A stretch of 64,000 bases of DNA from Butyriboletus loyo (lineage: Eukaryota > Basidiomycota > Agaricomycetes > Boletales > Boletaceae), in NCBI GenBank assembly GCA_038093515.1, contig JBBPSI010000002.1, positions 496,001-560,000 of the forward strand, given 5' to 3'. The position numbers and the translations under genes are program-made. Positions 40,103 to 50,338 of this stretch are shown here, piece by piece. Under the pieces are notes generated by a model that was given only the letters and a program-made list of their open reading frames with translations, had not been told where the DNA came from and searched no databases. Each line of letters begins with the position of its first letter. The first letter of the stretch is position 1.

Positions 40103-40396
40103 CGTTTATCGCCTTTTGTTTTGTTTCCTGGGACACCAAATGCCAAAAAAAAAAAAAAAAAAGTATCATACTCAATGTCGTACCTTGCGTCTGTATACTA
40201 TGTAGACCGATAATGTATTCACGTTTTGTAGGTCTCATGTTGATCAGCATCTGGTGTCGACACTGGGCATGTATTGCATAGTTTGGAAGAGGTGGAGCTG
40301 GTTGTACACCTTCATGACGTTAGTGTAATGATATTTAAATCGACGAGTCTCGTAAAAAGCCAGGCTTAGTCTAGAAATCCTACGAGTACAGCAGCA

Positions 40397-41608
40397 TCAG
40401 CCCCGAGTAAAGTATGCCTTGGCACCATGGTTCGTCAATTCCGCCTTTGCCTATCAAGAAGTGAGCGGGGCTACAATGTGTCTGGTTGCAAACATCGCTT
40501 GCCTTGTCCATGGTGTGGCCAGCGGCAGTGTGATGATGCCAAATCTAGGAACAATTCAGTCGTTGGTGGTATGGCTGCGGAAACGCGGCACACCTTACGG
40601 TAGTAGAAAGCATTGCCGACGCCTTGCACAATCCAGCCAACGGTAGCGATTGTGCCCAGGGTCCCCGCTGCCCAGTGTCCACTGGTGAACATTTGAATAG
40701 TTTGGATGAGACCAGCAGAACCGGTGCTAGGGATACCGATAATCCTGGGGATTGAGGGGACTGAGCAAGAGGGGGGATGGGAGGGTGGGGAATGGGCTCA
40801 CATATAGACACTGAAAAGGAGGTGAAAACCACCAAAGAAGAAGTACAAGTCTGGCAAGGGGTGAGACACGTGGAGGGGGGAAGGATGAAAATATAACGGA
40901 CAATAATATAAAGCTTGTTCCTGGGGAGGACGTGCGTGAGGGGGTGTCTGAGGGGGAGGGGAAATGCGCACCTTCATGTAACCATTGTAGATCGGTCTGG
41001 GCGGTGTAAGAGGAGGGACAAATGGTGAGAGGGGATGGGCTCACCTGTACCATAACAAAAAAGAGAGGGGAGCGATTACGAACAGGTAACTTTGGACGGA
41101 TAAGCGAGTGATCGGACGGAAATAAAGAGGCGCACCCAATGCTTCCACCGAGGTCCTTTCCTCCGTCACTCGCGCCGGCAGCGAGGACGAAGATGCAGGC
41201 GAGCATGTTTAAGAGGAGGGTTGCGAGGAGGACGAGCCATAGCTGGTAGAGACGGGTGATGAGGGGACGGGAAGCATCTGGGATCTCTTCGGAAATGGAG
41301 TGGTAGATGAGGGGGTAGACTGGAGGACATGAGGACGGAGCGGGAAAGAGGAAACGAAGACTGACAAGGCGGCCAGTTATTGCGGCCGTGCTTTCTGATG
41401 TACTCTGCGTGCTGGTTGAGTTCCTGCTCGCGTCGTTCGAGGTCGCGTTCACGTCTGCTTAGATCTTGCGCGTATACATTCTGCTTGGGTGAGGGGTTGT
41501 CAAAGGGGTTCGCGTCGAGGGAGTGGGCGGATTCGAATGGATTCTGAGCGTATTCGGCTGTGGAAGGATGAGCGGGGGAGAAGGGGAGGGAGCGGCGTAC
41601 ATACACAT
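40397..41608 (-). CDS. Secretory carrier membrane protein (SCAMP family)
   Basis: Four-helix membrane protein of Golgi/endosome trafficking vesicles. The N-terminus has NPF repeats that bind EH-domain proteins (AQNPFESAHSLDANPFDN). A coiled coil follows (DLSRRERDLERREQELNQHA), then the SCAMP signature NNWPP and PLIYHSISEEIPDASRPLIT, then hydrophobic helices (LYQLWLVLLATLLLNMLACI and others). The last exons join as YYRK, IWHHHTAAGHTMDKASD and AKAELTNHGAKAYFTRG, with the stop at 40397-40399. I place the start at 41608: ATG plus one base is followed by a 47-base intron (gtatgtacg to ttccacag), giving M-S-EYAQNPF. This tiny first coding exon is inferred; an upstream reading without it has no better ATG. 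Confidence 0.85.
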
Positions 41609-41743
41609 TTGCGCGGGCGAGGGTGTTGTAGTTGGGAATGGCCGGATATTGCCGGCGTTATGGAGGTGATGGAAATACACCGCCTCCATCCAAATCCTGT
41701 CCGCAGCTCCACATATTAACTGTATCAGTATCACCTCTGACGA

Positions 41744-41750
41744 TATAAAA
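41744..41750 (+). promoter_or_regulatory. TATA box of the secreted DPBB protein gene
   Basis: TATAAAA, 44 bases before the ATG at 41794, followed by a pyrimidine-rich stretch. It fits a strongly transcribed secreted-protein gene. Motif match only. Confidence 0.45.
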
Positions 41751-41793
41751 CGGCGCGCTCGGTCAGTCCTTTCTTTTCTCTTCAGAGGTTGCC

Positions 41794-42590
41794 ATGTTCT
41801 CGTATCTCATCATCGCTCTCTTTGCGCTCGCTGTCTCTTCGCATCCACTCTACCACTCGCATTCTTTAGCCAATGCTACCCTCGCTCTATCCTCCTTCCC
41901 TTCATTGTCCGCTACGACCACTGATGACTGCTCGCAAACCACTCCTTCCACTCCTGCCCCTCCAACCACCTCCCTAGCACAAACCACTCCCGCACTTCCA
42001 ACCACCTCCGTAGCACCAACCACCTCTGCAGCGCCAACCAGCTCCGTCGCATCCACCCCAGTCACATTATCTCCCCCCGTCTCCACCTCCACTGTCCCGG
42101 CAGGCTCCTCCTACACGACGAGCAGTGCATACACCGGTGGAATGTAACGTCATCCGTCCTTTTCTATTCTTAGTCTCATTGTTCTCCATAGCGCGACCTA
42201 CTTTTACCAGAATGGAAACCCCGGTGCCTGTGGTCAGGTTCACTCGGACAGCAACTTTATTTGTGCAATGGGCATGTCCTCCCATTCTCTCTCTCTTCCT
42301 CTCTCATCCTTTGCCGCAGACCAGACTCGTTTTGGCACCTCCGGCCCTGCCTCCCCTCTCTGTGGTATGCAAGTTTATATCACCAACACGAACACCGGTC
42401 AATCAATCACCGTCACGGTTGCCGATGACTGCCCCACTTGCATGAATGAGAATTCAATCGATCTCTCCGTCGGTGCATTCTCAGCTCTTGCTCCTACCAG
42501 CGAAGGCACATTCCCCAGTCAGTCCACCCATTCACCGTCTCCATTGTTTTATTTGCTAATATCCTTCAAGTCCAGTGGAGTTACGTATAG
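41794..42590 (+). CDS. Secreted double-psi beta-barrel protein (expansin/loosenin-like)
   Basis: Signal peptide MFSYLIIALFALAVSSHPLY, then a Thr/Ser/Pro-rich linker of about 75 residues (repeats of the type TTSVAPTTSAAP) likely to be O-mannosylated. After an intron near 42138-42190 comes a small DPBB domain: ATYFYQNGNPGACGQVHSDS, ATLF-type strand, CGMQVYITNTNTGQSITVTV, ADDCPTCMNENSIDLSVGAF. The final exon adds IQWSYV and the stop at 42588-42590. Paired Cys and the ADDCPTC-x(n)-DLS block are typical of the fungal RlpA-like/expansin-like and papain-inhibitor group. Such proteins act outside the cell on walls or as protease inhibitors; which applies here is unknown. No carbohydrate-binding expansin C-domain is present. 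Confidence 0.85.
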
Positions 42591-42966
42591 ACTGCCTTTA
42601 GATCCTGCCAAGGCTTGTCCTTGGTCGTGCTGCTGACTATCCACCCTGGTGGTGGTATACCTTTCTGGTACTCCATTAGACTTGCATTCCCCCCACCGGC
42701 TTATTTGGAACGGGAATTTGACATCGTAAAAAGGTTGGACACCTTTTTTTATTTATCCTGCTATCGGGCATAGTGCTATGGCTCCCATTGACTGTCGGTG
42801 GCTTGCCCTCGAATACTGTTGTAGTAGTTATTCATTAAACGACACAATCCGCTGTACTAGATACGACTGTGTCTGAGTATACGAAATTTTCTTGCTTCAC
42901 AAAATTGTTTGTCAAATACGCCACCCAAATGGTCTGAGACGACCGCGGTGTCAGTACGCGCTTTGG
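42591..42966. other. Intergenic stretch after the DPBB gene
   Basis: 3' flank of the DPBB gene and promoter of the next gene, 376 bases. Nothing recognisable. Confidence 0.4.
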
Positions 42967-44218
42967 ATGGAACCTTTAGTACAGAAAATCCTCGTCGTAG
43001 GCGGAAACGGCTTTATTGGCAAGTTGTAGATTCTTGCCTTCTCCTCAACATTGAATCACCACCACCAGGTTCCGCCGTATGCAAGGCCGCCCTAGCACGG
43101 GGTATTCAGGTAACCAGCATCAGGTAAGCTTTTGAACGCCATGTTCAACGCCATGTCGTTCAATGCGTTGGACAGCTCCTCAGGAAGACCCTACAAAACT
43201 CCAAAGGGACACATCCCGGCATGGGTTGCCAAGGTTGGCGTCGTTATCCAATGATTCCACATCCTGACCCGCTCGTCGTTGCTAGGTGGAATGGCACAAG
43301 GCTGATGCTCTCCTTCCGGAAACATACTCGGATATCCTTCCGAAAGTCGGTGCTGTCATCCACACTCTCGGAACTCTCCTCGAGGACGGGAAATACAAGT
43401 CCGCGTTGGCACACGGCGACCTCGTTGGCCTCATTGGCCTCGTCGGGGCTATTGCGGGCGGAGATGCCAACCCACTTGACAGAGGACCACAAAAGAGTAG
43501 CTATGAAGTGATAAATCGGGATTCTGGTGCGTTGTTCCCTGAAACTGCTTGGCAAGACACCGCTCCAATGAATGAATTCGCTTCACTCAACTCAGCCCTT
43601 CGAGTTTGCGAAGCGTTCACATCTAGTAAATCTGACCCTGAGGTCACGCATGTCCGCCCATTCATCTACTTATCGGCTGAAGATATGTATCGGCCCCTGA
43701 TACCCGCGAGGTACATCGAGACCAAACGCGAAGCGGAACAAAGAATAAATCAACACCTTCGCGACCACCCGAATCATCGTGGTGTGTTCATTCGCCCGGG
43801 TAAGCCACCTTTTCCCTCATGCAATCTATCCTGTTCCAAGAACCGACAACGTGCTTACGGCTCACATTCTCTTCGAGGCCTCGTGTACCACGCGCATCAC
43901 AGGCCCATGACGTCCCCTCTTGCCGCGCTGATCGACCTGTCAGCCTCTATACATGCAAGCGTTCCCAAGGGCCTGCCAACTCCGTCTTCCTTGCTCCGAG
44001 CCGTAGGTCACGCCTTCCCGTCTTCTCGTGATTCGCCGCTCCATTCAGTCGCGAACGCACTCTCAATTCCGCCGATCCATGTTGAACACGTTGCAGAAGC
44101 TATTTGCGTAGCACTCGACACCACAAGGGGTGTCAAGGGTGTCGTCGGCGTAAGGGAAATGAGAGAGCTCATTGGTTGGTCGGAAAAGGGTCAGGAGCCG
44201 CGCCTTGGACGCGCATAA
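42967..44218 (+). CDS. NAD(P)-binding Rossmann protein, COQ11/NDUFA9-like, mitochondrial type
   Basis: Short-chain dehydrogenase/epimerase fold with KILVVGGNGFIGSAVCKAAL near the N-terminus (GGxGFIG nucleotide-binding motif). Further blocks: VEWHKADALLPETYSDILPK, VGAVIHTLGTLLEDGKY, FIYLSAEDMYRPLIPARYIE followed by TKREAEQ (Y-x3-K-type), and a C-terminal part with IPPIHVEHVAEAICVALD. The overall plan matches the fungal YLR290C/COQ11 family, inner-mitochondrial-membrane proteins tied to coenzyme Q synthesis, and its complex I relative NDUFA9. The first intron, 43019-43068, has a GC donor (G|GCAAGT) and an AG acceptor, which alone restores the glycine motif. Further introns occur near 43128-43200, 43231-43285 and 43800-43880. 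The gene ends at 44218. Confidence 0.8.
43019..43068 (+). other. GC-AG intron in the COQ11-like gene
   Basis: A 50-base intron starting GCAAGT and ending ACCACCAG. Removing it joins GGNGFIG to SAVCKAAL in frame; without removal a TAG stop follows within four codons. GC donors are a known minor class of spliceosomal introns. Confidence 0.7.
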
Positions 44219-46019
44219 AGTGACAGGCCTTTCCCGCAGGAAGGCCGAGTGGCAGCCATATGACTCATGTTTGGATTATAAACGCTTTTTCAGGCATGGG
44301 ACAGTTTCAGATGGCACGCCCTTTCTGGGCGGCACCTACTTATCTGCGACGTGGGGATGTGATCTCATACTCCACAGATGTCTGGGGCGGAGCCTATGGA
44401 TGGATTTGTGCACCAAAGCTGTGTAAGTTATTTTGAGTTCGGTGTCGACAATACCACCTGAGATGCTGTGGAGCTTCACATCCGGTGATTGTATCCAGGA
44501 CGTTCTATCCGGGCTGCGGTCCGTCACAAGGTCCGTGTCTGCTGTCACACGACCCTTTGACCCTTTTTTGTTCCGATTTGGACGCGCTTGGGGGACCGAC
44601 GACGCCCATGCATCAAGTTCTGAGGTGTCAGTCTTTGCTTCTGAGCGGTCAACCGGACACTCGTGGCCCTGGTCAGAGCCTTGCACAAGGTTCACCTTTT
44701 CCGTCGATGCAAAAAAAAACTATTGTTCCGGCAAGACCGCACCTAATAAAATTATCCTCGACTCATCATCAAACACCCAAGTACTCGAAACTACGATATC
44801 GGTGATGATATGTATTAAATCGACAGCGCGGTACTTTATTCAAGAGAAACCAGACCTGCCCTTCAGGCTGCCAAACAAGCAGTGGCTAGAGGATCCGATA
44901 GGGTTCAGGGGCAATCTTTCCAAATAGAATGGAATGGGGACTCACATGCTCCAGGCTCGACTGTCACTGGCGCTGTTTGTGCCAAGAGAATCTTTAATGG
45001 GATGTTCCTATCCAGAAGATCAGTGGGATGCATGGACAAAGTGGTGGAGCACGCGCCAGTAGCGATATTAACCACCCAAATCAGCGCATCGCCGGTCTGC
45101 TCACCGAGGGACTCGATATATCCAAGCGGATCCGCTCCGGAGTAGCCTATCAGTGAAACGGTCGGTAGTCAGAACCAACAGCTAGCAGTCCGTAGGAGTC
45201 TGTAGCACTCGGCTACACTCGGGAACCAGCAACTGTTTTACTGATGTAAACTCTAGTAAACGTGTCACAAGGACTAGCGCAGTGGCAAAAAAAAGTAAAA
45301 CACACTCCTACATGGACAAGAATATGTCAACTTTGAAATCTGGACAGTGAGGTAGAATGGACATGGTTAATCCCCTACGCATGCATAACACGAGTCGCGC
45401 CTGACCACCGCTCCAGTACTGCGTGTGGGTTTGCGTTCGACGAGGCTGGAACTACCCCACATCGTCAGCTTTTACAAACAGATAAACATACGGGGGGGGT
45501 GATGATCAAAACGGCTCGCAACGACGGTAGCAGTAAAATATGCTAATGATGCTAGAAGAAACTTCATGATTGATCGCTGTCGAGCTTTTGATTGCATTTC
45601 TGTAAAGCGGGCTCGTGTATTTAGCCGCCTTTATACAGTTGTACCGCGGTAGCGTGCCGCCAAGTGAACTGCCGGGGATAGAACGGTGATGGAGCACAAA
45701 AGTACGACAAAGGGCGGTTGTCCGCGTCACCGGCAAGTGAGAATGCATGACAACTGAGGCTTGAGTAGGACATGTATGTAGCATCAAACTGCGGACTGAT
45801 GAGGCGATGGAGCGAGTAACCATGGAGAAAGCACACACTGGGGAGAAAAGAAGATAGTCTGCATACCAGGCGAGGCAGTAGAATGAGAACCATGAAACTC
45901 GTTGCGATCCCAAGCAACCGCCGCGGGCGAAGCTTGGCAATGCAGTGCAATTCTTGGCGATGCGACGTTTCAGTAAAATAATCTCATTCATCGCCATTCT
46001 GACTGGTCGTCACTAGGAT

Positions 46020-46490
46020 ACTGCACGGGTAACGTGACCGTGGCTGAAAATCCCAACACCGTACCCGTATTTTGACGGTTTACCGAGGTAACGCTGACGG
46101 TGGGACAAAGCACAGCGGTACTGTAGACTACCGCGGATATTAGCGCGGATATACATGTTTTCTACGCTAGCCATTGTTCATGAAAGATCATGTCAGGACT
46201 TGAAGGTGATGAAAGCCCGTCAATGCGAGTCCGTACACCGCGGCTGGATGTGCATCGTCCGTGTTTTCAATAGGGATAAATGAGATTTGATTCAATGGAC
46301 GTGGACCTCAAAAATGCGAATGCAACAAGAAAGAAGTATACATATCCCGACCACCTTCGGGACACTGTACAGCCATACCCGTGACATACCAAACCGTATC
46401 GCTGCGGGTACAAGATCCAAACACCGTACCCGTACCCGCGCGTACCCGTGACCAAAAACCGCGGTTGTACCCGTGCGATTCCCTAGGACT
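46020..46490. repeat. Degenerate TACCCG/CGGGTA-rich repeat region
   Basis: Copies of ACACCGTACCCGTA occur at about 46056 and 46421, the second followed by more units (CCCGCGCGTACCCGTG, GTTGTACCCGTGCG). CGGGTA occurs in the opposite sense at about 46025 and 46406. This partly inverted layout of related units 360 bases apart could be a worn non-autonomous element or a simple-sequence expansion. No clear target-site duplication was seen. Confidence 0.35.
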
Positions 46491-46947
46491 CGTCACGTAC
46501 TATGACTCGGGTGTTTGCCAACTCGTTTGCAAACCGCTACATTTCGCAGACGCTGTCGTCAATGATCATATCAGAATTACTGGTACATCGTGCAGCGAAC
46601 CCACAGGGTGAGACTATCTGCACGATTTTCACTTTTCAAGCGTCCAGAGTGAGAAAGGACGATGGGTCGGCTGTATTGCGGTCGGGTATCAATAAATGTG
46701 TCCATCATCCCCAGACGGGGGGGCGTGGCATGTATGCGTTGAGTTGCTGGGGCACGCAAACTTGTCCCTCTTCTTCTTCTCTTCGCCCTCTCAGTCACAG
46801 CGACGCTCAGCGACCCACTCCACATCGTCAGGGCCACCTCAGAACACCCCAGGGCATAATCACCTGGCTAGCGGCCGCTTATTCTCGTTTCGTTGCCAAG
46901 TCCGATCAGGCCACTTCATTCCAACATCGTCCGATACAGCTAATTAG

Positions 46948-46955
46948 TATATAAA
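46948..46955 (+). promoter_or_regulatory. TATA-like element of adenylate kinase copy 1
   Basis: TATATAAA, 46 bases before the ATG at 47001. Motif match only. Confidence 0.4.
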
Positions 46956-47000
46956 CCTGGGCTATCTCCGAGACTCTTTCCTGTTCACGACCATCCTTTC

Positions 47001-48114
47001 ATGCCCCCCGTTTCCCTTTCCAAGTTAATCCGTGCTGCATCTGTTGGCACACGGGCAATAGTAAACTCTACCTCGTTTGGCAAGGCGTTACCCTTTTCTC
47101 TCCATGGCCTACGTGCTGGAGTAGACGAGTGTAACGATGGCAAGATACTACGCATGCTTGTGTTTGGGAAACCTGGCGCTGGCAAGGGCACACTTTCTTC
47201 ACGGCTCGTGAAAAAGTATGACATCTTGACGATTTCTACTGGTGACCTCTTGCGTCAGCACATTGCTGAGGGGTTAGCACACCGCCGTCACGTTTTCAAC
47301 GCATCACTCACCTACTTGCAGGACCCAAGTCGGCCGCCAAGCCGGTGACATTGTTGCGCAAGGAGGACTTGTCCCTGACGACCTCATGCTCAAAGTTGTC
47401 ACCAGCAAACTTGATGCGCTTCGCGACAGGGTTTGTTTAACCGTGTGTTTGTCATTGCAGTGATTATTGACGTGTTCCTCAGCACTGGATCTTGGATGGT
47501 TTTCCTCGCACTCTAGGACAAGGTAAACTTCTCGATACCCATTTAGAGTATGTATACGGACTCTTTTCGTGTGTATACTTCCCTGAGCGGTTCTACAGGG
47601 GCCAAAATACACCTCTAACTTTGGTTGTGAACATTGACGTCCCTGATGAGGTGATTCTTGGCCGGATATCCGATCGTTGGGTACATCTCCCATCCGGGCG
47701 AGTGTACAACATGTCCTACAGCCGTCCCAAGGTGGATGGCTTTGACGACATAACTGGGGAGCCTCTCACAAAAAGGTCAGATGATCATCCAGTGAGTTGC
47801 TCTCTACACATGGTGCGAACATGAAGCTTATGCATCATGTCACGTAGGAAATCTTTTCACGCCGTTTACAACAATTCTATGCCTCTACATCGTCCCTGCT
47901 CTCGTACTATGCCTCGAATCCCAAGTCTGCTCGTCTCGTCACTTTACAGGGTGAAGCGTCTGACGAGATTTGGCCAAAGCTCGAAGCGGTCGTTCTGTCG
48001 TCGTTCCCCGGCTTGCGGGAGCGCTTGCCGCGTCGAGGACGTTATAGTCTCAGCAATCCTTTTGTGTTGACAAATAAGCGGTCGGAGAGAAGTCCGGCAG
48101 TATGGAACAATTAA
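47001..48114 (+). CDS. Adenylate kinase / GTP:AMP phosphotransferase (AK3/ADK2 type), copy 1
   Basis: Phosphotransferase that equilibrates NMP and NTP, probably in the mitochondrial matrix given the basic, Ser-rich N-terminus (MPPVSLSKLIRAASVGTRAI). Motifs: P-loop LVFGKPGAGKGTLSSRL; NMP-binding TISTGDLLRQHI and, after an intron, TQVGRQAGDIVAQGGLVPDD; HWILDGFPRTLGQGKLLD; LVVNIDVPDEVILGRISDRW; LID domain HLPSGRVYNMSYSRPKVDGF-DDITGEPLTKRSDD; and the SRRLQQFYAST helix. The LID lacks zinc Cys and is the long form. Four or five short introns; stop at 48112-48114. The C-terminus runs about 30 residues past the usual end. A second kinase follows 283 bases downstream. Confidence 0.88.
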
Positions 48115-48397
48115 GAGAGGTCATCTTGGATATGTATGTTTATTGTTTCGCTCGCATTTCTTGTCGGATACCGTCAAGAACTAGTTGCCCATCCTGTACT
48201 GGTATAATTTACACAAGTTGATAGAACGAGATTTCACTCGCCGAGCTGTGCTGCACACCGACGCGATCAACACTGCCTTGTCATCCTCCTTGTTTTGTTC
48301 GCCTCAAGGCATGCGGTATAACACTCGCACCTTCACCACTTTCCTTTGTCCTGTCCACCAACAATCCGCCGTCCACCCTGATTTTGTTTTTCCGCAA

Positions 48398-49578
48398 ATG
48401 CTTTCCCTCACCCATCGCGCTCAGCCTCGATTCATGGCACCACTCACCACCTTCGCCTCTCCCCCCCCCTTGCCTTTGCGCTTTGGTGCGCGATCCGTCT
48501 GTGGCATTGTCCCGTACAACATGCCGCGAGAGCTACCGCCCTACATGAACATATCCACTTCCGAGCAGAGCACCACCAAGAACACGTCTGTTCTGCGTAT
48601 GCTCTTGCTCGGAAAACCATGTTCTGGCAAGGGCACCCTCGCCGCAAGTCTCTCGACAAAGTACGACATTTCGACGATGTCCACTGGTAATTTAGTTCGA
48701 CAACACATTACGGCAAGGTTAGCCATTGTCCTTGGCAAGTTCCTGCGTCACAGAGGATTGATTCTTGTCAGGACTGACATCGGGAGGCAAGCAGAGGAAA
48801 TCGTCGCTGCTGGCGGTCTCCTACCAGACGAAATGATGCTAGACCTGATTACAACTGAACTCGATACCCTCAAGGAGAATGTGGGTTTCTTGCCACCTCT
48901 GTGTCATGCATAGTTCACACGTGCGTCCATAGAACTGGATCCTAGACGGCTTTCCGCGCACGCAGCGACAGGGAAGGTTGTTGGACGATTTCCTCGCGTG
49001 AGCTGTGCCGCATTTGCTGCGATGTCCATTCGCTTACTCGATTTGTAGGAAACGCAACATACCGCTTAATTTAATCGTGAATGTCGACGTCCCAGATGAC
49101 CTGCTGTTTCAATGGGTCTCGAATCGCTGGATTCATCTCCCATCGGGTCGTACTTATAGCACGTCCTATAATCCCCCAAAGATTCTAGGATCGGACGATG
49201 TGACAGGTGAACCCTTGACGAAGCGACCGGATGATAACTCAGTACGAAATTTTCATTTTCATTTTTTTGTGCCTGTACGCACGGCGCTGAGCACCCATCC
49301 TCTTCTAGGAAACGTTTACTCGTCGCCTCGAACACTACTATGCGCAGACCTCGCCTCTCCTCTACTATTACGCCTCGCGGGCGTATTCCACACGTCTCGT
49401 GGACCTGTACGGAGACTCGGACACCATCTGGCCTGCGCTGGAGACGGTCATGCGCGAATCTTTCCCTGGTGTCCGTGTCCGTGTTCTCCCCAGCCCACGA
49501 ATACGACTCGGACAACCACAAGTCAGGTTGCCATTACACGCGTCGTTGGCCGTCGCGGACGGACTTTGCACTTCGTAG
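48398..49578 (+). CDS. Adenylate kinase, tandem copy 2
   Basis: Paralogue of the preceding kinase. It has P-loop LLLGKPCSGKGTLAASL, TMSTGNLVRQHITAR and TDIGRQAEEIVAAGGLLPDE, NWILDGFPRTQRQGRLLDDF, LIVNVDVPDDLLFQWVSNRW, LID HLPSGRTYSTSYNPPKILGS-DDVTGEPLTKRPDD, and the TRRLEHYYAQ helix. The intron after HITAR is at the same place and phase (2) as that after HIAEG in copy 1 and even starts with the same gttagc, showing duplication of an intron-bearing gene. The P-loop Gly-to-Cys change (GKPC) and Arg-to-Gln-like change at LFQW are differences, but the catalytic Lys and Arg motifs remain. The start at 48398 (MLSLTHRAQPRFMAPLTTFA) gives a likely mitochondrial presequence; an in-frame ATG at 48311 is the alternative. 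Confidence 0.83.
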
Positions 49579-50338
49579 ACGTCCTCCTTTTGAAATCGTA
49601 TAGATATACTCCCCGTCAAGTCTCGCCCACTCACTCGTTTGGCATGTAGATATATCACGGACGATCGTTATTCTTATTTGTTGTAGATCTAGATGTGTAT
49701 ATCTCACATTTGCAGTTGTACCCTATACCCGTCCGTCATGTTCATATTATAGTAGTACAGTAATCATCAACAGAGAGTCAAAAGATCGCTCTTTTCGCGC
49801 TTGTTGTGACTAGACCGCTTGGATTACTTGGGAAGCTGGCCAATGGCAAAAAGGTTTGAACGTTGTCGTGATACCTCGAGACAACAGAACCACCCGCCTT
49901 ACAACGTTTCCAACGATCAACGTCGGAAATGAACGTACGAGCGTGCTACAATATCCAAAAGCGCAGCACACGAGCACGACCAAAAGCAGGGCTTCGGAAC
50001 ACCAACCTGACATTGACTACAGAATTCTAGGATCATTCATTAATCATAAGGACAAGAGATAAAGCGAAACAGCTGTCGATACATTCAGTAAGGGAAGAAA
50101 GACCAAACCATACAAGCTCGTCAGAGAGGAATGACTAGGAGAAACAGTGCCACGCAGGGCTCGAGAGAAATGTCCCGAAATCAGTGGTCAACAAAACATG
50201 ACAGCAGGGGTAACGCTTGAGTGTGTGCTCTAAGATATCGGTGGCCGTCAGTACTCGTGTGAATGAAGTAAAATTATGTAGATTAGACAACCGTCCCAAA
50301 CACGAAGAAACAAGAGAGGCGGAAAGCTCTATCGCCAT
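49579..50338. other. Intergenic stretch between converging genes
   Basis: 760 bases between the stops of adenylate kinase copy 2 (+) and the unknown gene (-). I see no convincing coding, RNA or repeat feature; short frames on both strands look random. Confidence 0.45.

Larger units (their letters stand above)
44219..47000. other. Long gene-poor stretch
   Basis: About 2.8 kb with no gene I can support. Open frames at 44433-44927 (+) and 45506-45997 (-) look like chance: no family resemblance and unclear splicing. The part 46020-46490 is rich in TACCCG/CGGGTA and CCGCGG motifs, listed separately. The last 100 bases form the promoter of the adenylate kinase gene, with TATATAAA at 46948-46955. 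Confidence 0.5.

Noticed and set aside
40145..40161. Poly-A run that might mark a retroposed gene
   Set aside because: It follows a methyltransferase gene that still has introns, so this is not a processed copy. Likely a simple repeat in the 3' flank.
44433..44927. Open frame of 164 codons in the gene-poor stretch
   Set aside because: No recognisable motif, no similar frame nearby and no splice pattern. Opposite-strand frames of similar length overlap it, as expected by chance.
45506..45997. Open frame on the - strand, Cys/Ser/His-rich
   Set aside because: Composition looks like translated non-coding sequence and no domain is seen.
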